Under the pieces are notes generated by a model, which worked only from the letters and a program-made list of their open reading frames with translations, was not told the origin of the DNA and did not search any database. Positions 1 through 7,915 of a DNA stretch of 13,766 nt are shown here, in pieces; the stretch's first letter is position 1, and each line of letters begins with the position of its first letter. Source of the DNA: an uncultured Rhodospirillaceae bacterium. GTDB taxonomy: Bacteria > Pseudomonadota > Alphaproteobacteria > Rhodospirillales > Casp-alpha2. The DNA lies in the NCBI GenBank assembly GCA_913048145.1, contig CAJWVP010000033.1:1-13766 (forward strand). Reading direction: 5' to 3'. Position numbers and translations under genes: made by a program.

Positions 1-2
1 AG

Positions 3-125
3 AGTACTACGTTCGGAGACATTGCTAATTTCGTCAAGATTTCCCGGCGGAACTTCTACTGCGACTTCAATATAGAGTGCGACATTCTGGATTTGGCATT
101 CGCCGCCCGCCCGCTGCCCGGCTGA
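3..125 (+). CDS. 3' end of an unidentified protein gene (partial)
   Basis: An open frame enters from the left edge and runs about 40 codons to a TGA at 123-125, 18 bases before the tag start. It has no internal stop and its later codons mostly end in G or C, like the neighbouring genes. The peptide contains the stretch KISRRNFYCDFNIECDILD and ends in AARPLPG. I do not recognise the family and see no catalytic motif. The short gap and shared strand suggest it may be co-transcribed with tag. It could also be a chance open frame in GC-rich DNA; the sequence left of the window would decide. Confidence 0.4.
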   Translation, partial: STTFGDIANFVKISRRNFYCDFNIECDILDLAFAARPLPG

Positions 126-127
126 AC

Positions 128-133
128 AAGGAG
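128..133 (+). promoter_or_regulatory. Shine-Dalgarno site of tag
   Basis: AAGGAG lies 10 bases before the ATG at 144, directly after the stop of the upstream partial frame. It supports ATG 144 as the tag start and suggests translation continues from the preceding gene. Confidence 0.6.
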
Positions 134-143
134 CCCTGAATTC

Positions 144-752
144 ATGAGCAAGATTTTCGAAGGTCTCGACGGCGAACCCCGCTGCGGCTGGTGCGCGGCC
201 ACGCCCGATTACATGGCCTATCACGACAATGAATGGGGTTTTCCCGTCGATGACGACCAGCGTCTGTTTGAAAAAATCTGCCTGGAGGGCTTTCAGTCCG
301 GACTCAGTTGGCGGACCATTCTGGCGAAGCGGGAGAACTTTCGCAAAGCCTTCAAGAAATTCGACTTCAATAAGGTTGCCCGGTTCACAGAGAAGGATAT
401 GGAACGCCTTCTTGAAGATTCTGGCATCATCCGTCACCGCGGCAAGATTAAGGCCACCGTCAACAATGCCCAGCGGGCTAAGGAGATGGTGAAGGTGGAG
501 GGTTCTCTAGCGGCATATTTCTGGAGTTATGAACCGAACCCCAAGACGCGCGATGTATCTATGGTTGTTTCCACCTCGCCGGAATCGGTGGCTATCTCGA
601 AGGATCTCAAGAACCGCGGTTGGAAGTTCGTCGGCCCAACCACAGTCTATGCCCTCATGCAGGCCATGGGCCTAGTCAACGATCATGCCGAGGGCTGCGT
701 GACCCGCGCCAAGGTGATCAAGATGCGGAACGCGTTTACAAAGCCAACCTGA
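144..752 (+). CDS. tag: DNA-3-methyladenine glycosylase I
   Basis: This cytoplasmic base-excision repair enzyme removes 3-methyladenine from alkylated DNA, leaving an abasic site. The 202-residue protein matches the Tag family along its whole length (E. coli Tag is 187 residues). The N-terminal part reads RCGW...YHDNEWG (residues 13-32), followed by ICLEGFQSGLSW (44-55), GIIRHRGKI near the middle and GLVNDHAEGC near the end. The four zinc ligands of E. coli Tag (Cys4, His17, His175, Cys179) correspond to Cys14, His27, His181 and Cys185. The active-site Glu38 corresponds to Glu47. An AAGGAG site 10 bases upstream supports the ATG. The N-terminus is about 10 residues longer than in E. coli. No adaptive-response gene is adjacent, so it is probably a constitutive housekeeping repair gene. 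Confidence 0.96.
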   Translation: MSKIFEGLDGEPRCGWCAATPDYMAYHDNEWGFPVDDDQRLFEKICLEGFQSGLSWRTILAKRENFRKAFKKFDFNKVARFTEKDMERLLEDSGIIRHRGKIKATVNNAQRAKEMVKVEGSLAAYFWSYEPNPKTRDVSMVVSTSPESVAISKDLKNRGWKFVGPTTVYALMQAMGLVNDHAEGCVTRAKVIKMRNAFTKPT

Positions 753-775
753 TTACATGGAATAGGAGATGTAAT
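752..775. repeat. 7-bp inverted repeat at the tag stop codon
   Basis: ATTACAT (752-758) and ATGTAAT (769-775) are perfect reverse complements separated by 10 bases. The dyad starts on the last base of the tag stop codon. No T-tract follows on the plus strand, so it is not a textbook terminator; it may be an RNA 3'-end hairpin or a weak protein site. Confidence 0.45.
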
Positions 776-831
776 GAGTTACTGACCCTAAGAAACAAGA
801 AACTAACTCTAATCTGTCCTGAAAGTCATCA

Positions 832-869
832 AATGTCAGTGACGCCGATCCGGATTGACAACTGACATT
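832..869. repeat. 9-bp inverted repeat in the convergent spacer
   Basis: AATGTCAGT (832-840) and ACTGACATT (861-869) are perfect reverse complements around a 20-base spacer. The spacer itself contains the 8-bp palindrome ATCCGGAT (848-855), whose centre is one base off the outer centre. This is the strongest dyad in the spacer between tag and the convergent transporter gene. It could end transcripts from either side through a long stem, or bind a dimeric protein. No T-run follows in either direction. Confidence 0.5.
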
Positions 870-916
870 GCGGTCGTTGCGAAAACCATGGATCTGTTGC
901 GCCTGCCACTTAATCT

Positions 917-967
917 GGTGGTGATTTATGCTTATTAGACCACCCGGCGCGGCGCTGCCTTCGCGCC
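917..967 (-). terminator. Tandem hairpins 3' of the BASS transporter gene, possible terminator
   Basis: Two inverted repeats lie 39-90 bases beyond the stop codon of the minus-strand transporter gene. GGCGCG (946-951) pairs with CGCGCC (962-967) across a 10-base loop. GGTGGT (917-922) pairs with ACCACC (939-944) across a 16-base AT-rich loop. Their place between converging genes fits a termination zone, but neither is followed by a clear U-tract, so this is a weak call. Confidence 0.3.
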
Positions 968-1005
968 TATATGGGAGTAGTTCGAGCTTTTTGACCGGCC
1001 AAGTC

Positions 1006-1869
1006 TCATACGCGTCGCCGCATGGCAGAAAACAGGTAAGCAATCGCGGTTGCAAACATCAGCAGACTGTATATGGCGGCCGGAATCGTCATGGCCTTGG
1101 AACCGATCAGCGTAGCGGCGACAAAGATTGCCAGGGTGCCGTTTTGCAGGCCGCATTCCAGAGTGATCGCCATTTGTTGACGTGGCCCCAAACGAGCTAC
1201 CTTCGCCAGCCCTATGGCCACGCTCATCATGATCACGTTGAGTGCCATGGTTACCGGTCCCGCCTGGCGGAAATAATCCGCTATGTTCGCCCATTCAGCA
1301 AAAATCGCGCCGGCGATGATGACCACGAACAACACGGATGCGATGAGCCGCGTAGACCGCTCGAACCGCCGCGCGAACTTTGGCGCGAAGCGGTTCACTA
1401 CCATACCGATGATGACTGGCACCGTGGTGATTAGGAAGACGCTCAAGACGGTTTTACCAATGGAAAGCGAAGGTGCGGTGTCGGCGTCCATGAAGTGGGT
1501 GATCGAAAATCCGACGATTAACGGCAGGGTGATGACAGCCGCAAGAGAGATTGTCGCCGTAAGGGAAACGGACAGTGCCGTGTCACCGCGCGCTAGGTAG
1601 GTCATCAGATTTGAGGTGACGCCGCCGGGGCAGGCAGCGATAATCATCACGCCAACCGCGAGGGCCGGCGCCATGGGCCACATCGACAGTAGTGAGAAGG
1701 CGACGAGCGGAAGCACAATGACCTGGCTGAGTGCACCGACGGCAAAATCCTTTGGCCGCAGAAGAATTCGTCTAAAGTCGTCGACCACCAGTTCTAAGCC
1801 GACCGAGAACATGATGAACGCCAGGCTCAATGGGAGGAAGACTTGCGTAATGGCGCTGCTGTTTTCCAT
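1006..1869 (-). CDS. Bile acid:sodium symporter (BASS) family transporter
   Basis: A 287-residue inner-membrane protein with nine or ten hydrophobic segments, the usual size for bacterial BASS/SBF carriers. These use a sodium gradient to import organic anions such as bile acids, 2-oxo acids or pantoate. The signature CPGGVTSN lies at residues 80-87, followed by LARGDTALSVSLTA. Near residue 237 the LECGLQNG motif has Glu238 and Gln242, spaced like the sodium-binding Glu260/Gln264 pair of the Neisseria ASBT homologue. I chose the ATG at 1869; the frame can be extended to a TTG at 1932, but those 21 residues are not membrane-like. A purine-rich AAGAGA lies just upstream of the ATG. The gene follows the catabolic operon on the same strand after a 328-base gap, so it may have its own promoter. 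The substrate is unknown; an organic acid for that operon is a reasonable guess. Confidence 0.9.
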   Translation of the reverse strand: MENSSAITQVFLPLSLAFIMFSVGLELVVDDFRRILLRPKDFAVGALSQVIVLPLVAFSLLSMWPMAPALAVGVMIIAACPGGVTSNLMTYLARGDTALSVSLTATISLAAVITLPLIVGFSITHFMDADTAPSLSIGKTVLSVFLITTVPVIIGMVVNRFAPKFARRFERSTRLIASVLFVVIIAGAIFAEWANIADYFRQAGPVTMALNVIMMSVAIGLAKVARLGPRQQMAITLECGLQNGTLAIFVAATLIGSKAMTIPAAIYSLLMFATAIAYLFSAMRRRV

Positions 1870-2197
1870 GCTGCTGTCTCTTGAGTAGGATTGTACTTGT
1901 CCGACGATAGTCAGGCCGAGCCGTTGGAGCAATGGATGATCGGCGCGCGGCCTGAGGCCCGATGGCTAGTAGTTTGGGTTTTAGAACTTTGTTTGATGGT
2001 CCGACACTGGCAGTAAATGCTGTATTGAATCACAAATTTTATTAATCGAGAGAGATGTCAAGAAAGGGGCGCGGATCCGCAAATGTGAAGAGCGTGCGTC
2101 CAAATGCGGCGTATATGCCAATGATGGAGATGTCGTGTGGAAAGGTTAGGTGAACGCGCACTAGGGCTGATGCACTAGAATTCGACAACGCTGTCCG
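1870..2197. other. Non-coding stretch between CoA transferase and BASS transporter genes
   Basis: No convincing gene is present on either strand. On the minus strand, reading towards the transporter, there is a perfect palindrome GCGGATCCGC (2071-2080), then TTGACA (2061-2056) and an AT-rich patch containing TAAAAT (2041-2036). The TTGACA-to-TAAAAT spacing is only 14 bases, so this is a poor sigma-70 promoter, but it is the best candidate for the transporter gene. The heptamer GCACTAG is directly repeated at 2158-2164 and 2172-2178. Close to the transporter start, GGCCTGAGGCC is a near-perfect palindrome with a one-base centre. I see no clear terminator after the CoA transferase gene, only a short GACA/TGTC dyad at 2183-2194. 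Confidence 0.5.
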
Positions 2198-3400
2198 CTA
2201 ATCCCCCTCGAGGGCGCTGCCTTCGGAGAGCATGTCTTCGATCTCATTTTTGTTGTATCCAGCTTCGATCAGCACCTCGTTGGTGTGTTGACCTTTCAGT
2301 GGCGCAGTCAGCTCTCCATCACGCCCGCCACCCCCGAATGCGTTTGGAATCTTAGTCGTCCGGATGCGACCCTCGCTCGGGTGGTCAACTTCCCTGAAGA
2401 AGTTCACGTCATTGAGATGTGGATCATCGAACAGGTCATCAATGGTATTATAGCGTGCGGCCGGAATATCTAGCTCGGCAAACAGTTTCATCCATTCGTC
2501 CGTGGTCCGCTGCGCCAAGCCTTTTGCACGGACTTCGAAATAGTCGTGCGCGTGCGCTGTGCGCGACGCTGGGCTGTCGAACCGTGGATCCGTCTTCAAT
2601 TCAGGCCGGCCGATGGCGTCGAAGAATGCGAAGGCCTGGGCGTCGGTGTTGGGGCTAATGGTGATGTAACCGTCCTTGGTGGGCTGCGGGCGATAATCGG
2701 GGCTGACCAAGCGGTTGTCGCCTGTAGGGCCGGCGGCGGGTATGAAGGTCTCACCGCCCATGTGTTCGCTCATGACGAAGGATGCCATATTCTCCAGCAT
2801 GGGCACCTCAATGGTTTCGCCGACACCTGTCTTTTCTCGGCGATATAAGGCAAAGCCGATGCACTGCGCCGCGATCAAGCCTGTGACATGGTCACTCATG
2901 ACCATCGGTACAAAAATCGGCTTGCCATGGGCGCGCTCAAAGGTTCCGGCAATCCCCGACAGGCTTTGGACGATGGGGTCGTAGGCGGGCTGATTGTAGT
3001 ATCGGCCACCCTCTCCGAAGGCGACGATGCCGCAGTAGATGAGGCGTGGGTTCAGGGCATGCAACGTGTCCCAATCCAGGCCGGCCCTCGTTAGGGCGGA
3101 GGGGCGCACGTTGGAGACGAAGACATCCGCGGTTTTCACCAACCGGCGCACCGCATCTGCGCCCGCCGGCTTCTTCAAATCCAGGCAAATAGAGCGCTTG
3201 TTGCGGTTGAAGTTCAAAAACTTCCCTGGCATGCCGGGATTGCGACCGCCCTTGGCCAGGTTGCGAAGCAAATCCCCCGAAGGTGGCTCCACTTTGATCA
3301 CGTCGGCGCCCTGGTCAGCCAGCGTGCGCGTGCAGATGGGGCCAATCACCACCGACGTTAGATCAATTATGCGGATCCCATCTAGGGAGCCGCCGCTCAC
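2198..3400 (-). CDS. Family III CoA transferase (CaiB/BaiF type)
   Basis: Family III CoA transferases move CoA from an acyl-CoA donor to a carboxylic acid through anhydride and aspartyl-CoA intermediates. The 400-residue length is typical. The N-terminus has the usual LDGIRIIDLTSVVIGP (6-21) and ADQGADVIKVEPPSGD (28-43). The block NRNKRSICLDLK lies at 65-76. Asp170 in VMSDHVTG sits where the catalytic Asp169 of formyl-CoA transferase lies, followed by LYRREKTGVGETIEVPMLEN (185-204). The start is GTG, whose bases overlap the TGA of the upstream ThDP-enzyme gene (GTGA, 3397-3400), so the two are probably translationally coupled. A family III transferase next to a ThDP decarboxylase recalls frc/oxc of oxalate degradation, but the partner here is not oxalyl-CoA decarboxylase-like. 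It probably activates the acid product of the operon; the substrate is unknown. Confidence 0.93.
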   Translation of the reverse strand: MSGGSLDGIRIIDLTSVVIGPICTRTLADQGADVIKVEPPSGDLLRNLAKGGRNPGMPGKFLNFNRNKRSICLDLKKPAGADAVRRLVKTADVFVSNVRPSALTRAGLDWDTLHALNPRLIYCGIVAFGEGGRYYNQPAYDPIVQSLSGIAGTFERAHGKPIFVPMVMSDHVTGLIAAQCIGFALYRREKTGVGETIEVPMLENMASFVMSEHMGGETFIPAAGPTGDNRLVSPDYRPQPTKDGYITISPNTDAQAFAFFDAIGRPELKTDPRFDSPASRTAHAHDYFEVRAKGLAQRTTDEWMKLFAELDIPAARYNTIDDLFDDPHLNDVNFFREVDHPSEGRIRTTKIPNAFGGGGRDGELTAPLKGQHTNEVLIEAGYNKNEIEDMLSEGSALEGD

Positions 3401-5064
3401 ACCGATCCATCCACAACAATGTCGAGGAGGTTTGGCGCCGGGTTGTTCATGGCTGCCTTAACCGCGGGGCCAATCTTGCCTGGATCCTCGATACGCTCCG
3501 CCGTCACGCCCATGGAGTGTGCCAGTTGGACGAAGTCGATATGGGGGGCGTTGAAGTCCATGCCGACAAAATGATCATTGCCGTGGAAGGCTTTCAGGCG
3601 CTGCTTGATAATTCGATAGGACTTGTTGTTACAGATCACGTAGGTCATAGGGAGTTTCAAGTTCGCCGCTGTCCAGAGTGCCTGGATCGAATACATAGAA
3701 CTGCCGTCGCCGATCACCGCGCAAACGGGCCGTGATAGATCCGCCAGCTGAATGCCGATGGCTGCCGGCACGGCCCAGCCGATTCCGCCCGAGCCAAAGC
3801 CGTGATAAGAGTATCGATCCGTGTAGGCGAGCATCTTGTGCATTTGCCAGGTGGTGGTCAGGCCTTCATGCACCATGACCGCGTTCTTGGGTAGATTCTC
3901 CACCATCTGCCAAGTCATCCAATTGGGGTCGATGGGGTTAACGTCCTTGGCGGCGCGGACGCTCTCGCCCATGGCTTGGCGGGTTGCCGACCAGTTGCGG
4001 GGCGCCATGGCATCGATGCCAGCGGCCGCCTTCTTGGCCAAGGCGTCGCCACCTTTCGCCTGCAGGATCGGAATGAGGGCGCGGAGGGTTTCGCGGACAT
4101 CTCCACGTACGGCCATGTCGGCGGCGAAGTTCTTGCCCATTTCCCAATCCAGGAGCCCAATCTGGATCACCGACATGCCGTTGGGCAGGGGGTCAATTTC
4201 GGAATAGACCGACATGCGCAACGGATCGGCGCCGACCGATATCATCATGTCATAGGCCGATAGAACGTTCCGCACGTCTCCCTGGTCCCGGCTTAACCCG
4301 CCGATGTAGCAGGGATGTTCGGATATGAAGTGCGCCCCATAGGGGACAGATTGCTGATACACGGCGGCGCCCAGCGTCGTCGCGAAGTCGCCAGCTTCTG
4401 ACAGTGCGTCACTTTTTACAATTTCGTCGCCGCAGACGATACAAGGGTTCTTGGCGGCCAACAATATGTCAGCCAACTTCTCCAGAACGTCATCCGCTGG
4501 CCGGTTTCGGGTATCCACCCGGGTGGGCTTGCCCAGATCGATGCCGGCCTCCGCGTTTAGGATGTCGCCCGGCAAGGACAAGAATACCGGGCCCGTGGGG
4601 GGGGTCATTGCTATCTTCGCGGCCCGATGGACGATGCGCGGCAGATCCTCCAATCGGGTTACCTCGGCGGCCCATTTAACCACTGGGTCTGCCATGGGCA
4701 CTAGCGGATCGTAGAGCAAAGGCTCGGTCAATCCGTGGCCTTGTTCCTGCTGGCCGGCGGTAACGATGATTGGCGTGCCCGTGAACTTGGCATTGTAGAT
4801 AGACCCGATAGCGTTCCCGAGTCCCGGCGCTACGTGCACGTTACAGGCCGCTAATTGACCTGACGCGCGCGAATACCCGTCCGCCATAGCGACAACCAGA
4901 GATTCCTGGAGGCCCAGCACATAGGTCAGATCAGGATGATCCTTCATGGCATCCATGATCGGCAGCTCCGTGGTGCCTGGATTGCCGAACATGTGAGTGA
5001 TGCCGTTTTCCTTGAGCAGTGCTAGAAAAGCGGATGATCCCTTGATGGTATTGATGCTGGTCAC
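3397..5064 (-). CDS. ThDP-dependent enzyme, benzoylformate decarboxylase-like
   Basis: A 555-residue thiamine-diphosphate enzyme of the acetolactate synthase/2-oxoacid decarboxylase superfamily with the full three-domain plan. The pyrimidine-binding domain shows FGNPGTTELP (26-35), the conserved Glu54 in LQES that activates ThDP, His77 in NVHVAPGLGNA (75-85), and VTAGQQ (101-106). The diphosphate domain has GSGGIGWAVPAA (424-435) and the GDG...NN motif at Gly452 and Asn479-Asn480. The GNPG, LQE, H-x-GxGNA and VTAGQQ pattern is closest to benzoylformate decarboxylase. Glu54 and His77 match its Glu47 and His70. Its Ser26 is Thr31 here, and its His281 appears to be Ser285, so true benzoylformate decarboxylase activity is doubtful. 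The GTG start has a strong AGGAGG 8 bases upstream. A carboligase or 2-hydroxyacyl-CoA lyase role is the alternative to decarboxylation. Confidence 0.88.
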   Translation of the reverse strand: MTSINTIKGSSAFLALLKENGITHMFGNPGTTELPIMDAMKDHPDLTYVLGLQESLVVAMADGYSRASGQLAACNVHVAPGLGNAIGSIYNAKFTGTPIIVTAGQQEQGHGLTEPLLYDPLVPMADPVVKWAAEVTRLEDLPRIVHRAAKIAMTPPTGPVFLSLPGDILNAEAGIDLGKPTRVDTRNRPADDVLEKLADILLAAKNPCIVCGDEIVKSDALSEAGDFATTLGAAVYQQSVPYGAHFISEHPCYIGGLSRDQGDVRNVLSAYDMMISVGADPLRMSVYSEIDPLPNGMSVIQIGLLDWEMGKNFAADMAVRGDVRETLRALIPILQAKGGDALAKKAAAGIDAMAPRNWSATRQAMGESVRAAKDVNPIDPNWMTWQMVENLPKNAVMVHEGLTTTWQMHKMLAYTDRYSYHGFGSGGIGWAVPAAIGIQLADLSRPVCAVIGDGSSMYSIQALWTAANLKLPMTYVICNNKSYRIIKQRLKAFHGNDHFVGMDFNAPHIDFVQLAHSMGVTAERIEDPGKIGPAVKAAMNNPAPNLLDIVVDGSV

Positions 5065-5072
5065 GCTTGGCT

Positions 5073-5078
5073 CCTCCT
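5073..5078 (-). promoter_or_regulatory. Strong Shine-Dalgarno site for the ThDP-enzyme gene
   Basis: On the minus strand AGGAGG lies 8 bases before the GTG start at 5064. It is the clearest ribosome binding site in the window. It sits in the only real gap (80 bases) within the five-gene operon, consistent with independent re-initiation of translation for the last two genes. Confidence 0.7.
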
Positions 5079-5144
5079 CGACGCCGTGCCGCGCCGGTTG
5101 CGCAGATTTTTACCTACGGCGCGTCTCATCACGCGTTGCGCCCT

Positions 5145-7436
5145 TTAGTCATCACCAGCCGCTTGGGCATGCAGGGCCGCCAAGATTTTTGGTGGCGACA
5201 GAGGCAGGTCACTCATGGTTTGGCCGATGGCATTCTCCACCGCATTGGCCACGGCGGCTGGCGCCGACACCAGTGGCGGCTCGCCAACGCCGCGTACCCC
5301 ATAGGGATGGTTGGGGTTGGGTACCTCAATGATGACTGTGTCGATCATTGGCACGTCGGAGGCCACAGGCATGCGGTAATCCAGGAAGCCCGTGTTTTGA
5401 AGTCGGGCCTCATCATCATATATGTATTCCTCGTTCAGAGCCCAGCCAATGCCCTGCACGGCGCCGCCCTGCATCTGGCCTTCCACGTAATCCGGGGAAA
5501 TGGCGCGGCCAGCATCCTGGAATACGGTGTGACGCTTCGTCGAGGTGAAGCCTGTGTCGGGGTCAATCTCTACATCCACCAACTGCGCACAGAAGGTTGC
5601 GCCTTGGCCGGATGCGTTGATTTCCGAGTGCCCGGCCACGGGACCGCCCATAGAGGTGGCCATGCCGGCCAGTTCCTTGAGGCTCAGCGGCTTGATGTCC
5701 TTGTAGTTATCGGTGGCAATGGCTTGGCCGGCGTCCCAGCGCACGTCCTCGACGGGAATATCCCATTTTTTCGCGGCCAAGGCCCGGAGCTTATCGATTA
5801 CCTCCCGGGTTGCGTTGACCACTGCCATGCCAGTGGCGTAGGTGGTGCGGCTACCGGCGGTCAGGTAACTGAAGCCCAGCGACCCGGTATCGGCAATGAT
5901 CGGCTTCAACAGTTCCACGTTGACGCCTAACTCTTCCGCCGCCATAGCCCGCATGGAAGATCGAGATCCACCGATGTCTGGGTTTCCAGTAGCAACGCCC
6001 AATGTACCATCATCCATAAGGTTGACGGCCGCGCTGCTCAAACCGCCGCCGTGCAGCCAGTAGCCGACAGCAAAGCCGCGGCCCTCGTTGTCGCCTAGTG
6101 GCGCCTTGTAGTGTGGGTGTTCCTTTACTGCCTCCAGGACCTCGACCAGACCTATACGGCCATGTTTGGTGCCCATTAGGCTTTCGTCACCTTCCTTGAC
6201 CGCGTTCTTCAGGCGCACTTCAACGGGATCCAGACCCAATTCCTTGGCGAGTTCGTTGACCACGCTCTCCATGGGATAGCAGGCCATGGTGGCGCCCGGT
6301 GCGCGGTAGGCGGCAACTTTTGGACGGTTGACGCAAACGTCGTAGGCGGCAGCCTTGCAGTTGGCCACCGTATAGGGCGAGAAGAAAGTGTCGACGGCAC
6401 GACCGATCGGCGAACCCTTAAAGGCACCCGCCTGGTACCAAATCTCAGCCTCGCCGGCGGTGATGGTGCCATCTTTCTTCATGCCGACCTTTATTCGGGT
6501 TTTGGAACCCACCGTCGGCCCTGTGGCGCGGAACACTTCTGAGCGCGTCATGGTCATGCGCACGGGCCGACCAGTCTTCTGGGACAAGCGAATGGCTAAC
6601 GGCTCGGCGTAGACCGTAGTTTTGCCGCCAAAGCCGCCGCCGATCTCAGACGCGGTAACACGGATTTTCGCCATCTCCATATTGAGGAGTTTGGACAGCA
6701 GGGTCCGTTGAACAAAGTGGCCCTGGGTCGAAGTCCAGAGCTCCACCGCGCCGTCCTCAGACGTGGTCGCGATGCAGGCCATAGGTTCTATATAGCCCTG
6801 ATGCACAGGTTGTGAGGAAAACTCTCGTTCAATAACCAGATCAGCCTCAGCGAAGCCAGCATTCAAGTCACCGCGTTCGCCATGCATGACGCGGAAGATG
6901 TTAGAAGGTTTTGTGGGCTTGGGCTCGACGCCGTAGGTGAACAGGTCCTCGTGCAGGACCACGGCGTCCGGCTGGGCGGCCTCGCGCGGGTCCAGGATGT
7001 GTTGCAGAACTTTGTATTCAACCTTGATCAGTTTGATGGCGTCGCGAGCGATCTCCTCCGAAATGGCGGCGACAGCCGCTACCGCGTGGCCGTCATAGAG
7101 CACCTTTTCCCGGGCCATGACGTTGCGAGAGATATCGTGAAAATCGTTGACGATGGGTGGATAGGGCGGTTGCGCCATGGGATGATCGGGAATATCGGCG
7201 CTGGTGACTACCGCCTTCACACCGTCGAGCGCCTCCGCCTTTGATGTGTCGATAGAGAGGATCTTGGCGTGCGCATGGGGGCTTCGTAGAATTTTCCCGT
7301 GCAGCATGCCTGGCACGATCATGTCGTCGCCGTAGCGCGCCCTGCCCGTGACCTTGTCGACCCCGTCGGGGCGCGGCGTGTTCTTGCCGACCCATTGATA
7401 GTTGCTTCCGCCACGCGGCGTCTTGATCTCATTCAT
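5145..7436 (-). CDS. Molybdopterin-binding large subunit of a xanthine oxidase-family hydroxylase
   Basis: The catalytic subunit of a three-subunit molybdenum hydroxylase, using water to hydroxylate an aldehyde, aromatic ring or acyl-CoA. The 763-residue length is normal for CoxL/HcrA-type chains. An N-terminal hammerhead domain includes VPGMLHGKILRSPHAHAKI (41-59) and VLYDGHAVAAVAA (112-124). Cofactor contacts include STQGHF (236-241) and GGGFGGKT (266-273), then AYRAPGAT (376-383). The glutamate of GVGEPP near the C-terminus (Glu719) matches the universal catalytic Glu of the family (Glu730 in R. capsulatus XdhB). The selenylated-cysteine loop AYXCSFR of aerobic CO dehydrogenase is absent, so it is not CODH. 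The ATG overlaps the TGA of the [2Fe-2S] gene (7433-7436). Mature enzyme is expected in the cytoplasm, since no Tat signal is visible. Aldehyde oxidation is plausible given the neighbouring decarboxylase; the substrate is not established. Confidence 0.93.
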   Translation of the reverse strand: MNEIKTPRGGSNYQWVGKNTPRPDGVDKVTGRARYGDDMIVPGMLHGKILRSPHAHAKILSIDTSKAEALDGVKAVVTSADIPDHPMAQPPYPPIVNDFHDISRNVMAREKVLYDGHAVAAVAAISEEIARDAIKLIKVEYKVLQHILDPREAAQPDAVVLHEDLFTYGVEPKPTKPSNIFRVMHGERGDLNAGFAEADLVIEREFSSQPVHQGYIEPMACIATTSEDGAVELWTSTQGHFVQRTLLSKLLNMEMAKIRVTASEIGGGFGGKTTVYAEPLAIRLSQKTGRPVRMTMTRSEVFRATGPTVGSKTRIKVGMKKDGTITAGEAEIWYQAGAFKGSPIGRAVDTFFSPYTVANCKAAAYDVCVNRPKVAAYRAPGATMACYPMESVVNELAKELGLDPVEVRLKNAVKEGDESLMGTKHGRIGLVEVLEAVKEHPHYKAPLGDNEGRGFAVGYWLHGGGLSSAAVNLMDDGTLGVATGNPDIGGSRSSMRAMAAEELGVNVELLKPIIADTGSLGFSYLTAGSRTTYATGMAVVNATREVIDKLRALAAKKWDIPVEDVRWDAGQAIATDNYKDIKPLSLKELAGMATSMGGPVAGHSEINASGQGATFCAQLVDVEIDPDTGFTSTKRHTVFQDAGRAISPDYVEGQMQGGAVQGIGWALNEEYIYDDEARLQNTGFLDYRMPVASDVPMIDTVIIEVPNPNHPYGVRGVGEPPLVSAPAAVANAVENAIGQTMSDLPLSPPKILAALHAQAAGDD

Positions 7437-7915
7437 GTCTCACTCGCTCTCATCTCGGCGGCCGCGTCCAGTACGGCGCGGACGATCTTATCATAACCTG
7501 TGCATCGGCAGAGGTTGCCGGCCAGGGCGAACCGGACCTCCGTTTCCGTGGGATCTGGATTGGTCTCCAGGTAGGCCTGCGCCATTTTCAGTATCCCTGG
7601 TGTGCAGATCCCACATTGCAGGGCGGCATGGTCGAGAAACTTCTGTTGTAGAGGGTGCAGTTCACCGCCCTGCGCCATGCCTTCGATGGTTTCGATCTCG
7701 GAGCCGTCCACTTCCGCGCCTAGGACCAGACACGCGTTGATGGGACGACCGTTCAGGACCACCGTACAGGCGCCGCAATCCCCCGTCCCGCAACCGTTCT
7801 TGGTGCCGGTGAGATGCAATTCGCCGCGCAGGACGTCCAGCAAGGTCTGCCCCGTCCCGCAAACAAATTCAACACGATCGCCATTAACCATGGCGTTGAT
7901 CAGATGTCGGGCCAT
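7433..7915 (-). CDS. [2Fe-2S] small subunit of the molybdenum hydroxylase
   Basis: The electron-transfer subunit of the hydroxylase, 160 residues as usual for CoxS/HcrC proteins. The N-terminal ferredoxin-like domain binds one cluster through Cys42, Cys47, Cys50 and Cys62 in GCGTGDCGAC...NAC. The C-terminal helical domain binds the second through Cys101, Cys104, Cys136 and Cys138 in QCGICTPG...NLCRCTGY. All eight ligands are present. Electrons from the Mo centre should pass through both clusters to the FAD subunit. The ATG shares one base with the TAA stop of the FAD-subunit gene, and the stop overlaps the next start by 4 bases, so the three subunits are probably made in step. No twin-arginine signal is present, so a cytoplasmic enzyme is expected. 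Confidence 0.96.
   Translation of the reverse strand: MARHLINAMVNGDRVEFVCGTGQTLLDVLRGELHLTGTKNGCGTGDCGACTVVLNGRPINACLVLGAEVDGSEIETIEGMAQGGELHPLQQKFLDHAALQCGICTPGILKMAQAYLETNPDPTETEVRFALAGNLCRCTGYDKIVRAVLDAAAEMRASET

Noticed and set aside
1283..1888. Plus-strand open frames opposite the BASS transporter gene
   Set aside because: They lie wholly within a well-supported transporter gene on the other strand, and their compositions are not protein-like.
1870..1932. N-terminal extension of the BASS protein from a TTG start
   Set aside because: It is a rare start codon adding a polar 21-residue segment, whereas the ATG at 1869 begins just before the first membrane helix, as in the family.
1940..1962. 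GGCCTGAGGCC with flanking ATCG/CGAT as a terminator before the BASS gene
   Set aside because: The inner loop would be a single base and no T-run follows, so it cannot work as an intrinsic terminator.
2198..5064. Oxalate degradation pair frc/oxc
   Set aside because: The CoA transferase could fit, but the ThDP enzyme has benzoylformate decarboxylase-type motifs rather than those of oxalyl-CoA decarboxylase.
5067..5930. Long plus-strand open frame of 287 codons opposite the molybdenum hydroxylase gene
   Set aside because: It is an antisense shadow of the large-subunit gene, has no family resemblance, and is rich in His and Arg as expected from reading GC-rich codons backwards.
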